The notes beneath the pieces were generated by a model. The model was given only the letters and a program-made list of their open reading frames with translations, was not told the origin of the DNA and searched no databases. From Gammaproteobacteria bacterium (GTDB lineage: Bacteria; Pseudomonadota; Gammaproteobacteria; Eutrophobiales; Eutrophobiaceae), in NCBI GenBank assembly GCA_026710545.1, contig JAPOQU010000015.1:28696-92695 (forward strand): a stretch of 64,000 nucleotides of DNA. Reading direction: 5' to 3'. A program made the translations under genes and the position numbers. Positions 1 through 10,281 of this stretch are shown here, piece after piece (positions within the stretch are counted from its first letter, which is position 1; the number at the start of each line of letters is the position of its first letter).

Positions 1-851
1 TGCGTGGTTTTGGGCATCGGTATCCGGTAATTGGTCAAGTCCTCGATCAGCGTACCGCAACGGTGAAAAATATCTATCCCGCGTTTCCCCAGCGCCTGTT
101 CGCGCCGGGTGGCATCCTCGCCCAGGGTGGGTTTGCAGTCGGTCACCCGTTCCGATGCAGTGACGAAACGCGGCCAGATTTCAATGATGGCCGGGTCGCT
201 GCGCAGCGTTTCCATGGTGTTTTTACCGCAGGTAGCCAGTTCCTCGATGAGTTGTACCTGGTTGCGGAACATGGGCGATCCTGCGAAGACTGCGTTCATT
301 TTTTCGGAAATCTCATCGATCTCCTGCATGGTGTGCGCAATCTTGATATAGCGGCTTTCCAGGAACCGTTCAACCGGCGTGGTGAAGGCCCTGAAAGGTT
401 CGCCCCAGAGCTCTTCCAATCCCTCGCGGCCGTGTTTGACGCGGATGTATTTCCCGTATTCAAGCGCGCCCATGAAGCACAGGCCGCATTCCTTTATCAG
501 TTCGTTTTCCGGGTTAATGGTGACGCCGGTCTGTTCCAGTTCGACGATGTGGGTCAATATGTCCGAGCCGCGGTTCAGCAGGGCGCCGGCCAGCATGGCG
601 GCCAGCACGCGTTTTCTCGACGCGTCGTCCTCCGCCTCGTACCTGCGCCTGACCTCTTCGAGTTTGTTGCCGGGCGTATTGATGCCGGGTTCGACGTGAT
701 GAAAGACCCGGCGGGTCAACTGGTCGATGAGAGACTTTTTATAAGCGAGGTTGTTTGGTACATCGTAATAGCGGATCCAGTGGCCGTCGAAATAAATGCG
801 CTCCAGTCCGTCTATTTCCCTGATTGTGCCGTTAGCGACTTCTTGCAGCAT
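1..851 (-). CDS. Hypothetical protein, partial (runs off the left window edge), immediately downstream of shc
   Basis: Manual minus-strand translation from ATG at 851 (MLQEVANGTIREIDGLERIYFDGHWIRYYDVPNNLAYKKSLIDQLTRRVFHH...) stays open to position 1. Absent from the ORF track because no stop lies in the window. The + ORF 63..914 is its shadow. Confidence 0.75.
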   Translation of the reverse strand, partial: MLQEVANGTIREIDGLERIYFDGHWIRYYDVPNNLAYKKSLIDQLTRRVFHHVEPGINTPGNKLEEVRRRYEAEDDASRKRVLAAMLAGALLNRGSDILTHIVELEQTGVTINPENELIKECGLCFMGALEYGKYIRVKHGREGLEELWGEPFRAFTTPVERFLESRYIKIAHTMQEIDEISEKMNAVFAGSPMFRNQVQLIEELATCGKNTMETLRSDPAIIEIWPRFVTASERVTDCKPTLGEDATRREQALGKRGIDIFHRCGTLIEDLTNYRIPMPKTT

Positions 852-863
852 ACCACTCCGGGT

Positions 864-2942
864 TCACGCGTTTACGAATCTCGACCGGTAATGTTTACTG
901 TCCAGTACGGGTAATACGCCCAGGTCAACCGGCCCTTCCCGCACCAGCGCCTCCTGCCGGGTTTCCAGTCCCTGCCGGTAACGCGCGTACACACCCAATG
1001 CCCAGAGCGGGAAGTAGTGGCTGTAACCGTGGTAACGCAGGTAGAACACCCGGGGAAACCCGGTGCCGGTGAACGCGGTTTCTTCCCAGCCCTTTGCGCC
1101 GTCATGATTACGCACCAGGTAATTAACGCCTTTTTCCACTGCGTCGGATTCCGTTTCACCCATCGCCAGCAGGCCGAGCAGGGCCCATGCGGTCTGTGAA
1201 GCGGTGCTGTCTCCCGACCCTCCCAGGTCCGGGTCATTATATGAATCGCAACTTTCACCCCAGCCGCCGTCGCTGTTCTGGATCCGTTTTAGCCAGTTCA
1301 CGGCCTTACGCAGGTAAGGCTGCTTCGGGTCCTCGCCCAGGGCGCCCAGGCCGACCAGTACGGCCCAGGTGCCGTAAATGTAATTAACGCCCCAGCGGCC
1401 GAACCAGGCGCCGCAGGGTTCCTGGTCCTGTTGCAGGTATTCAAGCGCGCGTGCGATGGGGGGAAAACTCCTGTCATAGCCGAGCATGGCCAGCATTTCA
1501 ATACAGCGCGCGGTCAGGTCTGCTGTGCTCGGGTCGACCAGCGCGCCGTGATCGGCAAATGGTATGTTGTTGAGATTTTCGTAATGGTTGTCGATATCGA
1601 ACGCGCCCCAGCCGCCATCGGTATTCTGCATGCCGATGACCCAGTTAACGGCCTGGGCAATACGCTTTTTCCTGTCCGGGTTATAGTGGGCGCCCACGCG
1701 CAGCAAGGCCATGACCACCATGCTGGTATCGTCGACATCGGGATAGAAGTCATTTTCAAACTGGAATGCCCAGCCGCCGCCTTCCAGGTCCGGCGCCATG
1801 CTGATCCAGTCCCCCCGGGTGAATACCTGTTTATCGAACAGCCAGTCCGTTGCCGGTTTTACGGCTCCGTTATCCGGACTCAGGCCGGCTTCCGACAGGG
1901 CGGACAAACTCAGGCAGGTATCCCATATCGGCGACACGCAGGGTTGAACGTAAGTCTGTGCTTCTTCCTCAATCACCAGGTCCTCTATAGCCTGCAAGCC
2001 GCGCTGCATGTCCGGGTCGGCCGTATCGCGGCCCAATAACTTCAGCGCATAGACGGCATTCGCCATGGCCGGGTAAATCGCGCCGATTCCGCCCTCGCCG
2101 CGCATGTGTTCGCGCATCCAGGTTTCCAGCTTGCGCATGGAACGCCGCCTGACAAACCCGGGCACCAGCGGTTCCAGCAACTTGAGCAGACGCTCCAGCA
2201 GGATAAAACAGTTTTTGAAGTGGCTCCCCGGCTGATAGTGATCGATATGCTTCAGGGACTCCGGTTCGCGGTTGAACAACTCTCTTATATCCGTTCCCTT
2301 GTGTACCGGCCGGTGCGCGAAGATCAGCAACAGGGGGATAGTGACGCAGCGGGACCAGTAGGAAATCTTGTCCAGGCTGAAATACCACCAGCGCGGCAAC
2401 CAGATTATTTCTGCCGGCATGGCGGGTACGGTCCGCCAGGGCATCTGGCCAAAAATCGCGAGCAGGATACGGGTGAAGACATTGACCTGCTCCGCGCCGC
2501 CGTTATTGCGCACCCAGGCGCGGGCCCGTTGCATGGCCTCTGCAGCGGGATCATAACCGGCCGTTTTCAGGGCAAAATAGGCTTTTACGGTGGCGCTGAT
2601 ATTACCGGCGCCGCCTTCATACAGGGGCCAGCTTCCGTCCGGTAATTGCCGCTTGCATATATAATCGGCCAGGCGTTGCTCCCGTTCCCTGTCCACCGTG
2701 CCCATCAGGTGTTGCAACAGCATGTATTCGGCAGGGATGGTCGTATCGGCTTCAAGGTCAAAACGCCAGTAACCGGCACGGTACTGGCGCTCCAGCAAAG
2801 CCGTGCCCGATTGTACCAGCGTGTCGGCCAGGGGATCGGTCTGGGGAACCGGAACGTTTGTCTCTTCCCGTTGCAGGAGCCTGGGTGAAAGTAATTCACC
2901 AAATAGCGTATCTGTTATTGTTGCTGCGCCGTGTTCAGACAT
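864..2942 (-). CDS. shc: Squalene-hopene cyclase
   Basis: 692 aa with repeated QW-type motifs (QNSDGGWGE, QNTDGGWGAFD) and the DVDDTS catalytic motif; full length. Confidence 0.95.
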   Translation of the reverse strand: MSEHGAATITDTLFGELLSPRLLQREETNVPVPQTDPLADTLVQSGTALLERQYRAGYWRFDLEADTTIPAEYMLLQHLMGTVDREREQRLADYICKRQLPDGSWPLYEGGAGNISATVKAYFALKTAGYDPAAEAMQRARAWVRNNGGAEQVNVFTRILLAIFGQMPWRTVPAMPAEIIWLPRWWYFSLDKISYWSRCVTIPLLLIFAHRPVHKGTDIRELFNREPESLKHIDHYQPGSHFKNCFILLERLLKLLEPLVPGFVRRRSMRKLETWMREHMRGEGGIGAIYPAMANAVYALKLLGRDTADPDMQRGLQAIEDLVIEEEAQTYVQPCVSPIWDTCLSLSALSEAGLSPDNGAVKPATDWLFDKQVFTRGDWISMAPDLEGGGWAFQFENDFYPDVDDTSMVVMALLRVGAHYNPDRKKRIAQAVNWVIGMQNTDGGWGAFDIDNHYENLNNIPFADHGALVDPSTADLTARCIEMLAMLGYDRSFPPIARALEYLQQDQEPCGAWFGRWGVNYIYGTWAVLVGLGALGEDPKQPYLRKAVNWLKRIQNSDGGWGESCDSYNDPDLGGSGDSTASQTAWALLGLLAMGETESDAVEKGVNYLVRNHDGAKGWEETAFTGTGFPRVFYLRYHGYSHYFPLWALGVYARYRQGLETRQEALVREGPVDLGVLPVLDSKHYRSRFVNA

Positions 2943-3215
2943 AACTCCGTATTCCGGGGGGATTCAAACAAATAATTCTAATCTATCTTGTTAAATATGC
3001 AAGTATTTTGTCTGAAATTTACCCTGTGTCAGGTTTGCCTGACGCAGCATTTTTTGTACCTTTTGCCCTAGGGATCGTGCAAACAGCCGGTATATGCACA
3101 TGTGGCTCACCGATTGACACGGCAGCCCGATATGTGCATCAATATGTACAGTTTGAAAATAGCATATCCTGCATTTTCTCCCGGCCCGGTTTCGCCCTCC
3201 CGTCCATGACAGGGA

Positions 3216-4196
3216 TTAAAAATCCACAACCTGGCCTATACCCGTTGTACGCGCTTTTGCGTGGATATGCTTTGCCGCATACATATCCTGGGCATTGACG
3301 CCGTGGGACTGGTAGAGCGTAACCTGCCGATCGTCCTGCCTGCCGGGGATTTTGTCTTCCAGCAGTTCACCCAGTTCCCCGATTATATGAGTTTCATCAA
3401 TTGCGCCTTCGGCCACGGGTATCATGATATTGCCTCCCTCGTTGCGGACGGATTCCATCAGGTCCACGTAGACCGAGGACTTGACGACCAGGCCGGTATC
3501 GCATTCCCGGGTGGTCAGGCTGTGGGCGCCGACCAGGTTGACGTGGGCGCCGGGTCTGACCCACTCGCCGGCCAGTATGGGATCGGGCGAGGTGGTAGTA
3601 GTGCATACCAGGTCGCAGGCGCCGGCTTCTGCCGGGTCTGCCGTCGCCCTGACGCTGATGCCGGTGCGTTGCGCCTGCTCCCGGGCGAAAGCCTGCACCT
3701 TGTCCGGGTTGCGCCCCCACACGACTATCTCATCCACGGGGCGCACCGCGCGCATGGCATCGATATGGGTGACCGCCTGCACGCCGTTGCCGAAGATGCC
3801 GCAGGTGTGCGCGTCTGCGCGCGCCAGCAGCCGGGTCGCCAGGCCGGATGCCGCGGCGGTGCGGATTCCCGTTACCTCGGCGCCGTCGATAATAGCCACA
3901 GGGGTGCCGCTGGCATGGTCGAACAGGGCGATGAAGCCCTGGATGGCGGGGAGTCCCCTGGTTGGATTGTCGGGGATCAGGTTGATCACCTTGGCGCCGA
4001 ACGCGGCCAGTTCGGTGGAAGAACCCGGCATCAGTACAAGCGTGCCGCTTTCATCGATGAGCGGCGCGACCAGCCGGGGTGGCATGGATATGGCGCCGGT
4101 GGTAGCGGCGATCATGGCGGGTTCCATGGCGTCTATGCATTCGTCCATGGGCAGCAGTTTGCGTACGCCAGCGGCGTTGATAATGGTCAGGGGCAT
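3216..4196 (-). CDS. Ornithine cyclodeaminase / mu-crystallin family protein
   Basis: MPLTIINAAGVRKLLPMDECIDAME...GAEVTGIRTAAASGLATRLLAR...GNGVQAVTHIDAM; likely start is the internal Met at 4196. Confidence 0.88.
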   Translation of the reverse strand: MPLTIINAAGVRKLLPMDECIDAMEPAMIAATTGAISMPPRLVAPLIDESGTLVLMPGSSTELAAFGAKVINLIPDNPTRGLPAIQGFIALFDHASGTPVAIIDGAEVTGIRTAAASGLATRLLARADAHTCGIFGNGVQAVTHIDAMRAVRPVDEIVVWGRNPDKVQAFAREQAQRTGISVRATADPAEAGACDLVCTTTTSPDPILAGEWVRPGAHVNLVGAHSLTTRECDTGLVVKSSVYVDLMESVRNEGGNIMIPVAEGAIDETHIIGELGELLEDKIPGRQDDRQVTLYQSHGVNAQDMYAAKHIHAKARTTGIGQVVDF

Positions 4197-4402
4197 GCTT
4201 TGTTCTCCGGATCCCAAAGTACGGAAGTCTACCCGGCATGTACGGCAGTGACCAGTTTTTATTAATACCGTCAGCTCATATATCAATGCTTGACTATATT
4301 CAGCAATATCGTATGTTTAAGACTGGGGAGATAAAAAGAAAGGTGTCAAGAAAACCGACAGAAAACGGCTTCTTTGACATTACTTGATAGTGGGGTAAAT
4401 CA

Positions 4403-5398
4403 GTGCCGGCAGCAGGTCCGAAAGCAATTATACAGGCAATAAAAGAGGCTTTTATTGAAGCTTCAGCATCCGCAGTATTAATTTCTGATGGTACATCAAA
4501 TCCTCGAAAGTTTTATGTAACAACCAGGGAAACGTCGTTTCCTGTATGGGTTTATATATGGACTTTGACTCACGGCGGAGGGGCAGCGCGGCCGCAAGAT
4601 GAATACCGAATACAACTTACATCTGTCGTCTCCCCATTACGCGAAAACCCGGATGGTCCGACCTTGTTACTGGGATATGAGCCTGAATCTCAATGCTTTG
4701 CGGGATTTGATTTAAATAAACATTTGACCTTTTCTACTCAGTCGCCTTCGATACAGATTAATATCAATACACTCCGGGAAGCTGATAAGAACGGTCTCGC
4801 GTTCTCGCGGAAGGGAAACGATGAGATTGCTGTGGGTTTTCGTGCCGATAACATACTTCTGTACAGTCTCAATTCAAAAAATTTGCATGAGAGCGGAGCG
4901 GATGCGGCTATTTCGGAATTATTATCAAAAGCAGACGGATTTAAACTTGTTACTGATGACGAGATAAATACATTAACCCCTGAGAGGAAACGGGTTTTGA
5001 CGAAGGTCTTGCGCTTGGCCCGTGACGGAGATTTCAGAAGAAAGGTTATCGACGCTTATAGCAGAAGATGTTGTGTGACCGGGTTACAACTCCGTCTCAT
5101 TGATGCCGCGCACATCCTGCCGGTAGGCGCTCCGGGTAGTTCAGATGATGTCCAAAATGGATTATGTCTCTCTCCGACGTATCACAGGGCTTATGATCTT
5201 GGATTGATCTATCTGACTGAAGACAGAAAAATGATGCTCAACCACCAAAAGAGGGAAGAGTTTGTTCGACTTGGGCTAGGCGGAGGGCTGCAGGAATTCA
5301 AGCTACCTCTGGACAGAGGGATATTCCTTCCTGGAAACAAAAACCATTGGCCAAGTAAAAACTTTATTGAAGCGGCAAATCGGTTTCGCGCGATTTAA
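4403..5398 (+). CDS. HNH-type restriction endonuclease (putative type II partner of the downstream methyltransferase)
   Basis: C-terminal HNH-like core RRCCVTGLQLRLIDAAHILPVGAPGSSDDVQNGLCLSPTYHRAYD; directly upstream of a DNA methyltransferase. Confidence 0.8.
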   Translation: MPAAGPKAIIQAIKEAFIEASASAVLISDGTSNPRKFYVTTRETSFPVWVYIWTLTHGGGAARPQDEYRIQLTSVVSPLRENPDGPTLLLGYEPESQCFAGFDLNKHLTFSTQSPSIQININTLREADKNGLAFSRKGNDEIAVGFRADNILLYSLNSKNLHESGADAAISELLSKADGFKLVTDDEINTLTPERKRVLTKVLRLARDGDFRRKVIDAYSRRCCVTGLQLRLIDAAHILPVGAPGSSDDVQNGLCLSPTYHRAYDLGLIYLTEDRKMMLNHQKREEFVRLGLGGGLQEFKLPLDRGIFLPGNKNHWPSKNFIEAANRFRAI

Positions 5399-5449
5399 CG
5401 TCTTACAAAAAATACTTGACCAGTTTTGTTTTTGTATTACACTTTGAAT

Positions 5450-6670
5450 ATGACTCGCCCGAAAGTCAAGAATCCTCGTAACAGGCTCATAAATTTCCGG
5501 CTGACTGATGCTGAATATGCTGAGATACGACGCTCAGCTGAGTTATACGGCTTCGACTCTCTCAGTGATTATCTGCGATACCTCTATACATCCGGTTCTG
5601 ATGTTTCCGACGTAAAAGATACCATTCCGTTGTATGAGGTTGCTGAACCTGAGGTATATACAGAAACCGAACGCGGAACCATTTATCTGGGTGATGCACT
5701 GGGGCTGCTAAACCGGACATTGAAGCCGGCCTCAGTAGATTTGATAATGACTTCCCCACCCTTCGGACTTGTCAGAAAAAAAAGCTATGGCAATGAAGAC
5801 GCGGATAAATATGTTGAATGGTTCAAGCCTTTTGCCGAAGGAATGAAACGAGTATTAAAGGATAAGGGAAGTCTTGTTATTGATATAGGTGGAGCGTGGA
5901 AACCGGGTATGCCAACTCGGTCACTGTACCATTTTGAACTGCTGATTAGTCTCTGCAGGGATAATGGATTTCACCTGTGTCAGGAACACTACTGGTGGAA
6001 TCCATCGAAACTGCCTACTCCCGCAGAGTGGGTCAACGTAAGACGCATCAGGGTCAAGGATGCAGTCAATTGCATTTGGTGGCTATCCAAAACTCCGTGG
6101 CCCAAGGCTTCAAATAAACGTATTCTTGCTCCCTACAGCGAATCGATGAAATCGCTGTTGAAAAATGGCTATAAGCCGAAATTGCGGCCGTCTGGGCATG
6201 ATATTTCCGACAAGTTTGGAAAGAATAACGGTGGTTCAGTGCCCCCCAATCTTCTGGCGGTAGCGAATACCGAGTCAAACGGCGTTTACCAGAACTACTG
6301 CAAAGCGAATGACTTGCCGGTTCATCCGGCTAGATTCCCGGCTCGTTTACCTGAATATTTTATTCGTATGCTTACGGATGAAGACGATTTTGTGGTTGAC
6401 CCATTTGGCGGTTCGTGTGTCACAGGTGAAGCAGCCGAAGCGCTCAATCGCAGGTGGGCGTGTTGCGACCTGAACGAAGAATACCTGAAAGGCGCCGTGT
6501 CCCGGTTTGTAGGCGTTAAGCCAAAACTGCCGAAACCGGACGCCGTTCCTTATCAGGTATTTCCTCCGTGCTCTCTGGCAGGTTCCACTGACGATTCTGC
6601 CCTTTCCAATAATGGAGGATTTAAACGGACTCCCAGAACGCCAAAGCAAAAAAGTATGAGGCTTCTTTGA
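5450..6670 (+). CDS. DNA methyltransferase (N4/N6 amino class) with N-terminal ribbon-helix-helix-like segment
   Basis: TSPPFGL catalytic motif and DPFGGSCVTGEAAEALNRRWACCDLNEEY SAM-binding motif; N-terminus NRLINFRLTDAEYAEIRRSAELYGFDSLSDYLRYLY looks like RHH. Confidence 0.88.
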   Translation: MTRPKVKNPRNRLINFRLTDAEYAEIRRSAELYGFDSLSDYLRYLYTSGSDVSDVKDTIPLYEVAEPEVYTETERGTIYLGDALGLLNRTLKPASVDLIMTSPPFGLVRKKSYGNEDADKYVEWFKPFAEGMKRVLKDKGSLVIDIGGAWKPGMPTRSLYHFELLISLCRDNGFHLCQEHYWWNPSKLPTPAEWVNVRRIRVKDAVNCIWWLSKTPWPKASNKRILAPYSESMKSLLKNGYKPKLRPSGHDISDKFGKNNGGSVPPNLLAVANTESNGVYQNYCKANDLPVHPARFPARLPEYFIRMLTDEDDFVVDPFGGSCVTGEAAEALNRRWACCDLNEEYLKGAVSRFVGVKPKLPKPDAVPYQVFPPCSLAGSTDDSALSNNGGFKRTPRTPKQKSMRLL

Positions 6671-6719
6671 AGTACTTTCCGTAAGAATTTTAATGTAGCA
6701 ATAACCTTTCGTAGTCCAT

Positions 6720-6766
6720 CACGGCCAGCTCGGTGGAAGAGCCGGGCATCAGCACCAGTGTGCCGC
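6720..6766 (-). pseudogene. Short remnant of an ornithine-cyclodeaminase-like gene
   Basis: cggccagctcggtggaagagccgggcatcagcaccagtgtgccgc matches the ocd-like gene near 4007-4051 at about 39 of 45 positions; minus frame reads GTLVLMPGSSTELA. Confidence 0.7.
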
Positions 6767-6772
6767 ATATGT

Positions 6773-7480
6773 TCACCTGCTTTCAGTTACCCAGTAGCGC
6801 AACGCTTCGATATCGTAATCGGCCGGCACAGCTTCCCGTGTCATTGTAAGGCCGGAACAATCATTTTTCGGCATTGCAAGATTTGTGCGCGCGGGATTCG
6901 GCAACGGCCCTTCCATGTCCCAAAGATACATCATGGCCCTGTAGAAAACGGCAATGTTGCGCGCGGTCGACAAACCGTCTTCCCAGCATTCGCCGTCACC
7001 GGGCATCGCCGATTCCATTACGATTATGCCGTCGGTACCGGCATCGCAGTAATGACGGACAATCTCAACAAAGGCTTCGGCAGCCGTGACACCGGATACC
7101 GAAAATTGCTTCTGCAGGGTTGCCGGACCGCTGACCGCAGCCAGCACGATGCCCTCGTTATCCAGTGTGATCCTTAATCGGCGGCATGCCTCCAGGCTCG
7201 CCCCCACCCTGCCGTTACCGATTATGTGATCAACATCCAGGCCTGCCGTGCCGGCAGAATCAAGTTCCATCCCGCGGGCATCGGCGCACAGCACGCCATC
7301 CGCTCCGATTGCCTGGTGCAGCTCGGACAGGCCGTTGGCCAGGTGGGTCGGATCGGTAAAAAACTCATCCAGCGGTCTTGCCGAAATACGGGCCGCCACT
7401 TCGAACGCAAAGGGAACGACAAGACGGATATTCCCACCTCTTCCTCCGGCAATAGCGCGAGCGCGTTCTCTGACGTTCAT
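6773..7480 (-). CDS. Uroporphyrinogen-decarboxylase-like family protein
   Basis: MNVRERARAIAGGRGGNIRLVVPFAFEVAARISARPLDEFFTDPTHLANGLSELHQAIGADGVLC; resembles the URO-D superfamily. Confidence 0.55.
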   Translation of the reverse strand: MNVRERARAIAGGRGGNIRLVVPFAFEVAARISARPLDEFFTDPTHLANGLSELHQAIGADGVLCADARGMELDSAGTAGLDVDHIIGNGRVGASLEACRRLRITLDNEGIVLAAVSGPATLQKQFSVSGVTAAEAFVEIVRHYCDAGTDGIIVMESAMPGDGECWEDGLSTARNIAVFYRAMMYLWDMEGPLPNPARTNLAMPKNDCSGLTMTREAVPADYDIEALRYWVTESR

Positions 7481-7644
7481 TGTTGATTATTGCCCGGCAT
7501 AGGACAAATTATCCTAGGTGAGTTAACGGGTCAGGGTCAAGTGGTGAATCCGCTACACAACGGCGGGGTCCGGTAAGCCCGGAACGTCTGGCTCCCTCCC
7601 GGATTACAGGTTAAGATTAACAGACATCTTGGGGAGAGTAACCG

Positions 7645-7968
7645 TTGGCAGACACGGCAACCGGTAACAGTGATGAGCTTATCCAGTCCATGGAGGATTA
7701 CCAGCGCTCCAACGATGAACTGGCCTTTCTGTTCGGCCGGGAAACGGTAGAGCAGGCCGGTCAACTGGATATTGCCGACCTGAACCTGAACGAGGAGATC
7801 GTCGCATGCATTGCCGGCGGCATCAGGACCCTCAAGGAATTGCAGCACAACCCCCGTGCCCAGGTGAACTTCGTCAACGGCCTGGAGCCCGGCGCACGCC
7901 TGCTGCTTTGTTTGTGGGTGATGGATATGGGGTTGCTGGAAAAAATCCGCAAACGGTCGTATCTATAG
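7645..7968 (+). CDS. Hypothetical protein (107 aa)
   Basis: Isolated ORF, ends at the 3' end of the convergent dehydratase gene. Confidence 0.55.
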   Translation: MADTATGNSDELIQSMEDYQRSNDELAFLFGRETVEQAGQLDIADLNLNEEIVACIAGGIRTLKELQHNPRAQVNFVNGLEPGARLLLCLWVMDMGLLEKIRKRSYL

Positions 7969-8949
7969 GCCGGAATAGCCGGCGCAGACCTCCGCCAGCA
8001 ACTGCAGGTCGCAGTTGCCCCCCGACAGGATCCCGACAACCGTTTTCCCCTTGAGCCTGTCACGCAGCTTCCAGGCCGCGGCGGTTGACGCGGCGCCGGC
8101 CGGTTCGGCCAGGTTATGGGTGGCCTCCAGCAGCCAGGCCATGGCCTGTTTTAGATCATCGTTGGTTACCAGGACCATGTCGTGGACCAGCCGGCGCATG
8201 ATCTCCATTGTCATCTGCGCCGGCACCCGGGTCGCCAGGCCCTCGGCGATGGTGTCGAGCGAATCGTAGCGGACCATCTTCCCGCTCCTGAAGGATTCGG
8301 TTACCGCGGGCGCGCCTGAGGACTGAACCCCGATCACCTGTGTTCCCGGATTGCGTTCTGCCGCGACGATGGCGCTGCCGCAAATGCCGCTGCCCAGGCC
8401 GATAGGGACAATTAACACGTCAGGCGCTGCTTCCTCATCGAATACCTCGTCGGCCATGGTGCCGACCCCGGCGATCAGCAGGGGTTCTTCGGCGGAATGC
8501 ACATAACGCAGCCCTCTCTCTTCCGTCAGCCTCTCACAATGGAGCTTCGCCTCGTCAAAATCCTTGCCATGCTCGATCAGTTCGGCGCCCAGGGCGCGCA
8601 TGGACTGGATTTTCCCCGGATTGCCGTGCTCAGGCAACACCAGGGTACATCTGACGCCGAACTGCCGCGCCGCGTACGCCAGTGACTGCCCGTGGTTGCC
8701 GGTGGTGCAACTGATAATGCCCCGTTGCTTCTGTTCCTCAGGCAGGCGGCTCACCAGGTTGATGCCGCCGCGCACCTTGAACGCCCCGGTGGGCTGGTGG
8801 TTCTCGTGCTTCAACAGGTAACGGAATCCCAGCCGTTCTTTCAGCAATGGCCATTCGTTCAGCAGGGTGGGGCGCAGGTACTCGTATACCTGTTCGCGGG
8901 CCTGGATTACGTCTTTATAATCAACGGGGAGCATTCGGTCGATAAGCAA
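7963..8949 (-). CDS. PLP-dependent threonine/serine dehydratase family (fold type II)
   Basis: KHENHQPTGAFKVRGG lysine motif and GLGSGICGSAIVA glycine loop. Confidence 0.88.
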   Translation of the reverse strand: MLIDRMLPVDYKDVIQAREQVYEYLRPTLLNEWPLLKERLGFRYLLKHENHQPTGAFKVRGGINLVSRLPEEQKQRGIISCTTGNHGQSLAYAARQFGVRCTLVLPEHGNPGKIQSMRALGAELIEHGKDFDEAKLHCERLTEERGLRYVHSAEEPLLIAGVGTMADEVFDEEAAPDVLIVPIGLGSGICGSAIVAAERNPGTQVIGVQSSGAPAVTESFRSGKMVRYDSLDTIAEGLATRVPAQMTMEIMRRLVHDMVLVTNDDLKQAMAWLLEATHNLAEPAGAASTAAAWKLRDRLKGKTVVGILSGGNCDLQLLAEVCAGYSGL

Positions 8950-8994
8950 ATAAAAGAGTGTTAGTCTTTGTATGTAACACGAGAGGATAACAAC

Positions 8995-10098
8995 ATGTCA
9001 AGAGTAGATGGTTCGGTTTTACTGGTAGGTAGTATCCCGGGATCAGACGCACAAGAGGCAATGCGGTTGTGCGCGCGGGAACTGGGAGACAGGTTGAGCT
9101 TTGTGCCCGATGGGGAAACCGGCTTCAGAAAAATCTGGATCAACTTTCTTGCCGCTACTCGCTACGCTCCCAATGATGCCCTGGAGACGGTCAACCAGCC
9201 CGAACCGGTGAACCCGGATGACCCGGAAGAATGGCGGGAGGCGAGCGATTACTGGGTTCCGAAGGGCTATCACGATCACTGGCAATTCAGGATCAAGGAT
9301 AACAGGCAGGTTTATTTTGAGCATTTAGGCTATGCGCAGGAAGCTGTTGCTTCCTACCAGGTATTCAAACAACTGCAGGCAGAGGGTCTCATTTCCGCCC
9401 GTCAACGGTTTATGGTGGCCATGCCCATGTGTGAATCCGCGGTGCGCCCGTTCCTGGGCAAGGCGGGGGAGCATGACTATGAGCAGATTTCCGGCGCCTA
9501 CACCGAAGCCATGTCACGGGAAATAGCGAAGATGCTGGAAGTAATCCCGGCCGGTGACTTGGTAATACAGTGGGATATCTGCATGGAAATGCTCGCGGTT
9601 GACGTAAATGATGACCACTCGGTACTGTTTCCCTGGAAACCCCGGGGCGAGGCTCTGGGGCGTTATGCCAAAAACGTCAAAACGTTCTCGGAATTTGTAC
9701 CCGGGGAGACCTTGCTGGGGCTGCATTTCTGTTACGGTGACCTGGGCCACAGGCATTTCATCGAACCCCGCAACCTGGCAAATGCGACGCGCATCGCAAC
9801 AGCATCGGTTCAGGCTATCGGGCGCACCATTGATTTCTGCCATATCCCGGTTCCCAGGGACCGCCATGACGATGCCTATTTTGCGCCGTTGGCAGATTGG
9901 CCGGACAACACGGGCAAGCTGTTCCTGGGCCTGGTGCACCATACCGGCGGTGTGGATGGCACAAAGCGCAGGCTGGCGACCGCTAAACGCCATATGGACA
10001 ACTTCGGTATTGCAACGGAGTGCGGTTTCGGTCGCCGACCCAAAGAGACATTACCCGAACTGATGCGTATACACCGTGAGATAGCCGAACTGCTGTGA
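8995..10098 (+). CDS. Hypothetical protein, possibly MetE/URO-D-like TIM-barrel fold
   Basis: MSRVDGSVLLVGSIPGSDAQEAMRLCARELGDRLSFVPDGETGFR; long single-strand ORF, likely start at Met 8995. Confidence 0.65.
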   Translation: MSRVDGSVLLVGSIPGSDAQEAMRLCARELGDRLSFVPDGETGFRKIWINFLAATRYAPNDALETVNQPEPVNPDDPEEWREASDYWVPKGYHDHWQFRIKDNRQVYFEHLGYAQEAVASYQVFKQLQAEGLISARQRFMVAMPMCESAVRPFLGKAGEHDYEQISGAYTEAMSREIAKMLEVIPAGDLVIQWDICMEMLAVDVNDDHSVLFPWKPRGEALGRYAKNVKTFSEFVPGETLLGLHFCYGDLGHRHFIEPRNLANATRIATASVQAIGRTIDFCHIPVPRDRHDDAYFAPLADWPDNTGKLFLGLVHHTGGVDGTKRRLATAKRHMDNFGIATECGFGRRPKETLPELMRIHREIAELL

Positions 10099-10281
10099 CT
10101 GCGCCCCTGCAGCCGGGCCGGGTCGAAGGAGTGCAGTAATTGCAGCAACAGCGCCGCCCCCTCATCGTTCCTGCGAAAGCGGGACGCCAGTGTTCATTTA
10201 TTACTTTTATCCGTGTTCTCTGCGCCTTCTATGGCTATAATCCTCATCCACTGAATTCCGAGGGTAATTTCCTGGGCTGAC

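Noticed and set aside
63-914. 283-aa plus-strand ORF at the left edge
   Set aside because: Antisense shadow of the open minus-strand frame 851..1, which has better protein-like composition and runs co-directional with shc.
3261-4265. 334-aa plus-strand ORF
   Set aside because: Antisense of the ornithine-cyclodeaminase-like gene; GC-rich shadow frame with no family signature.
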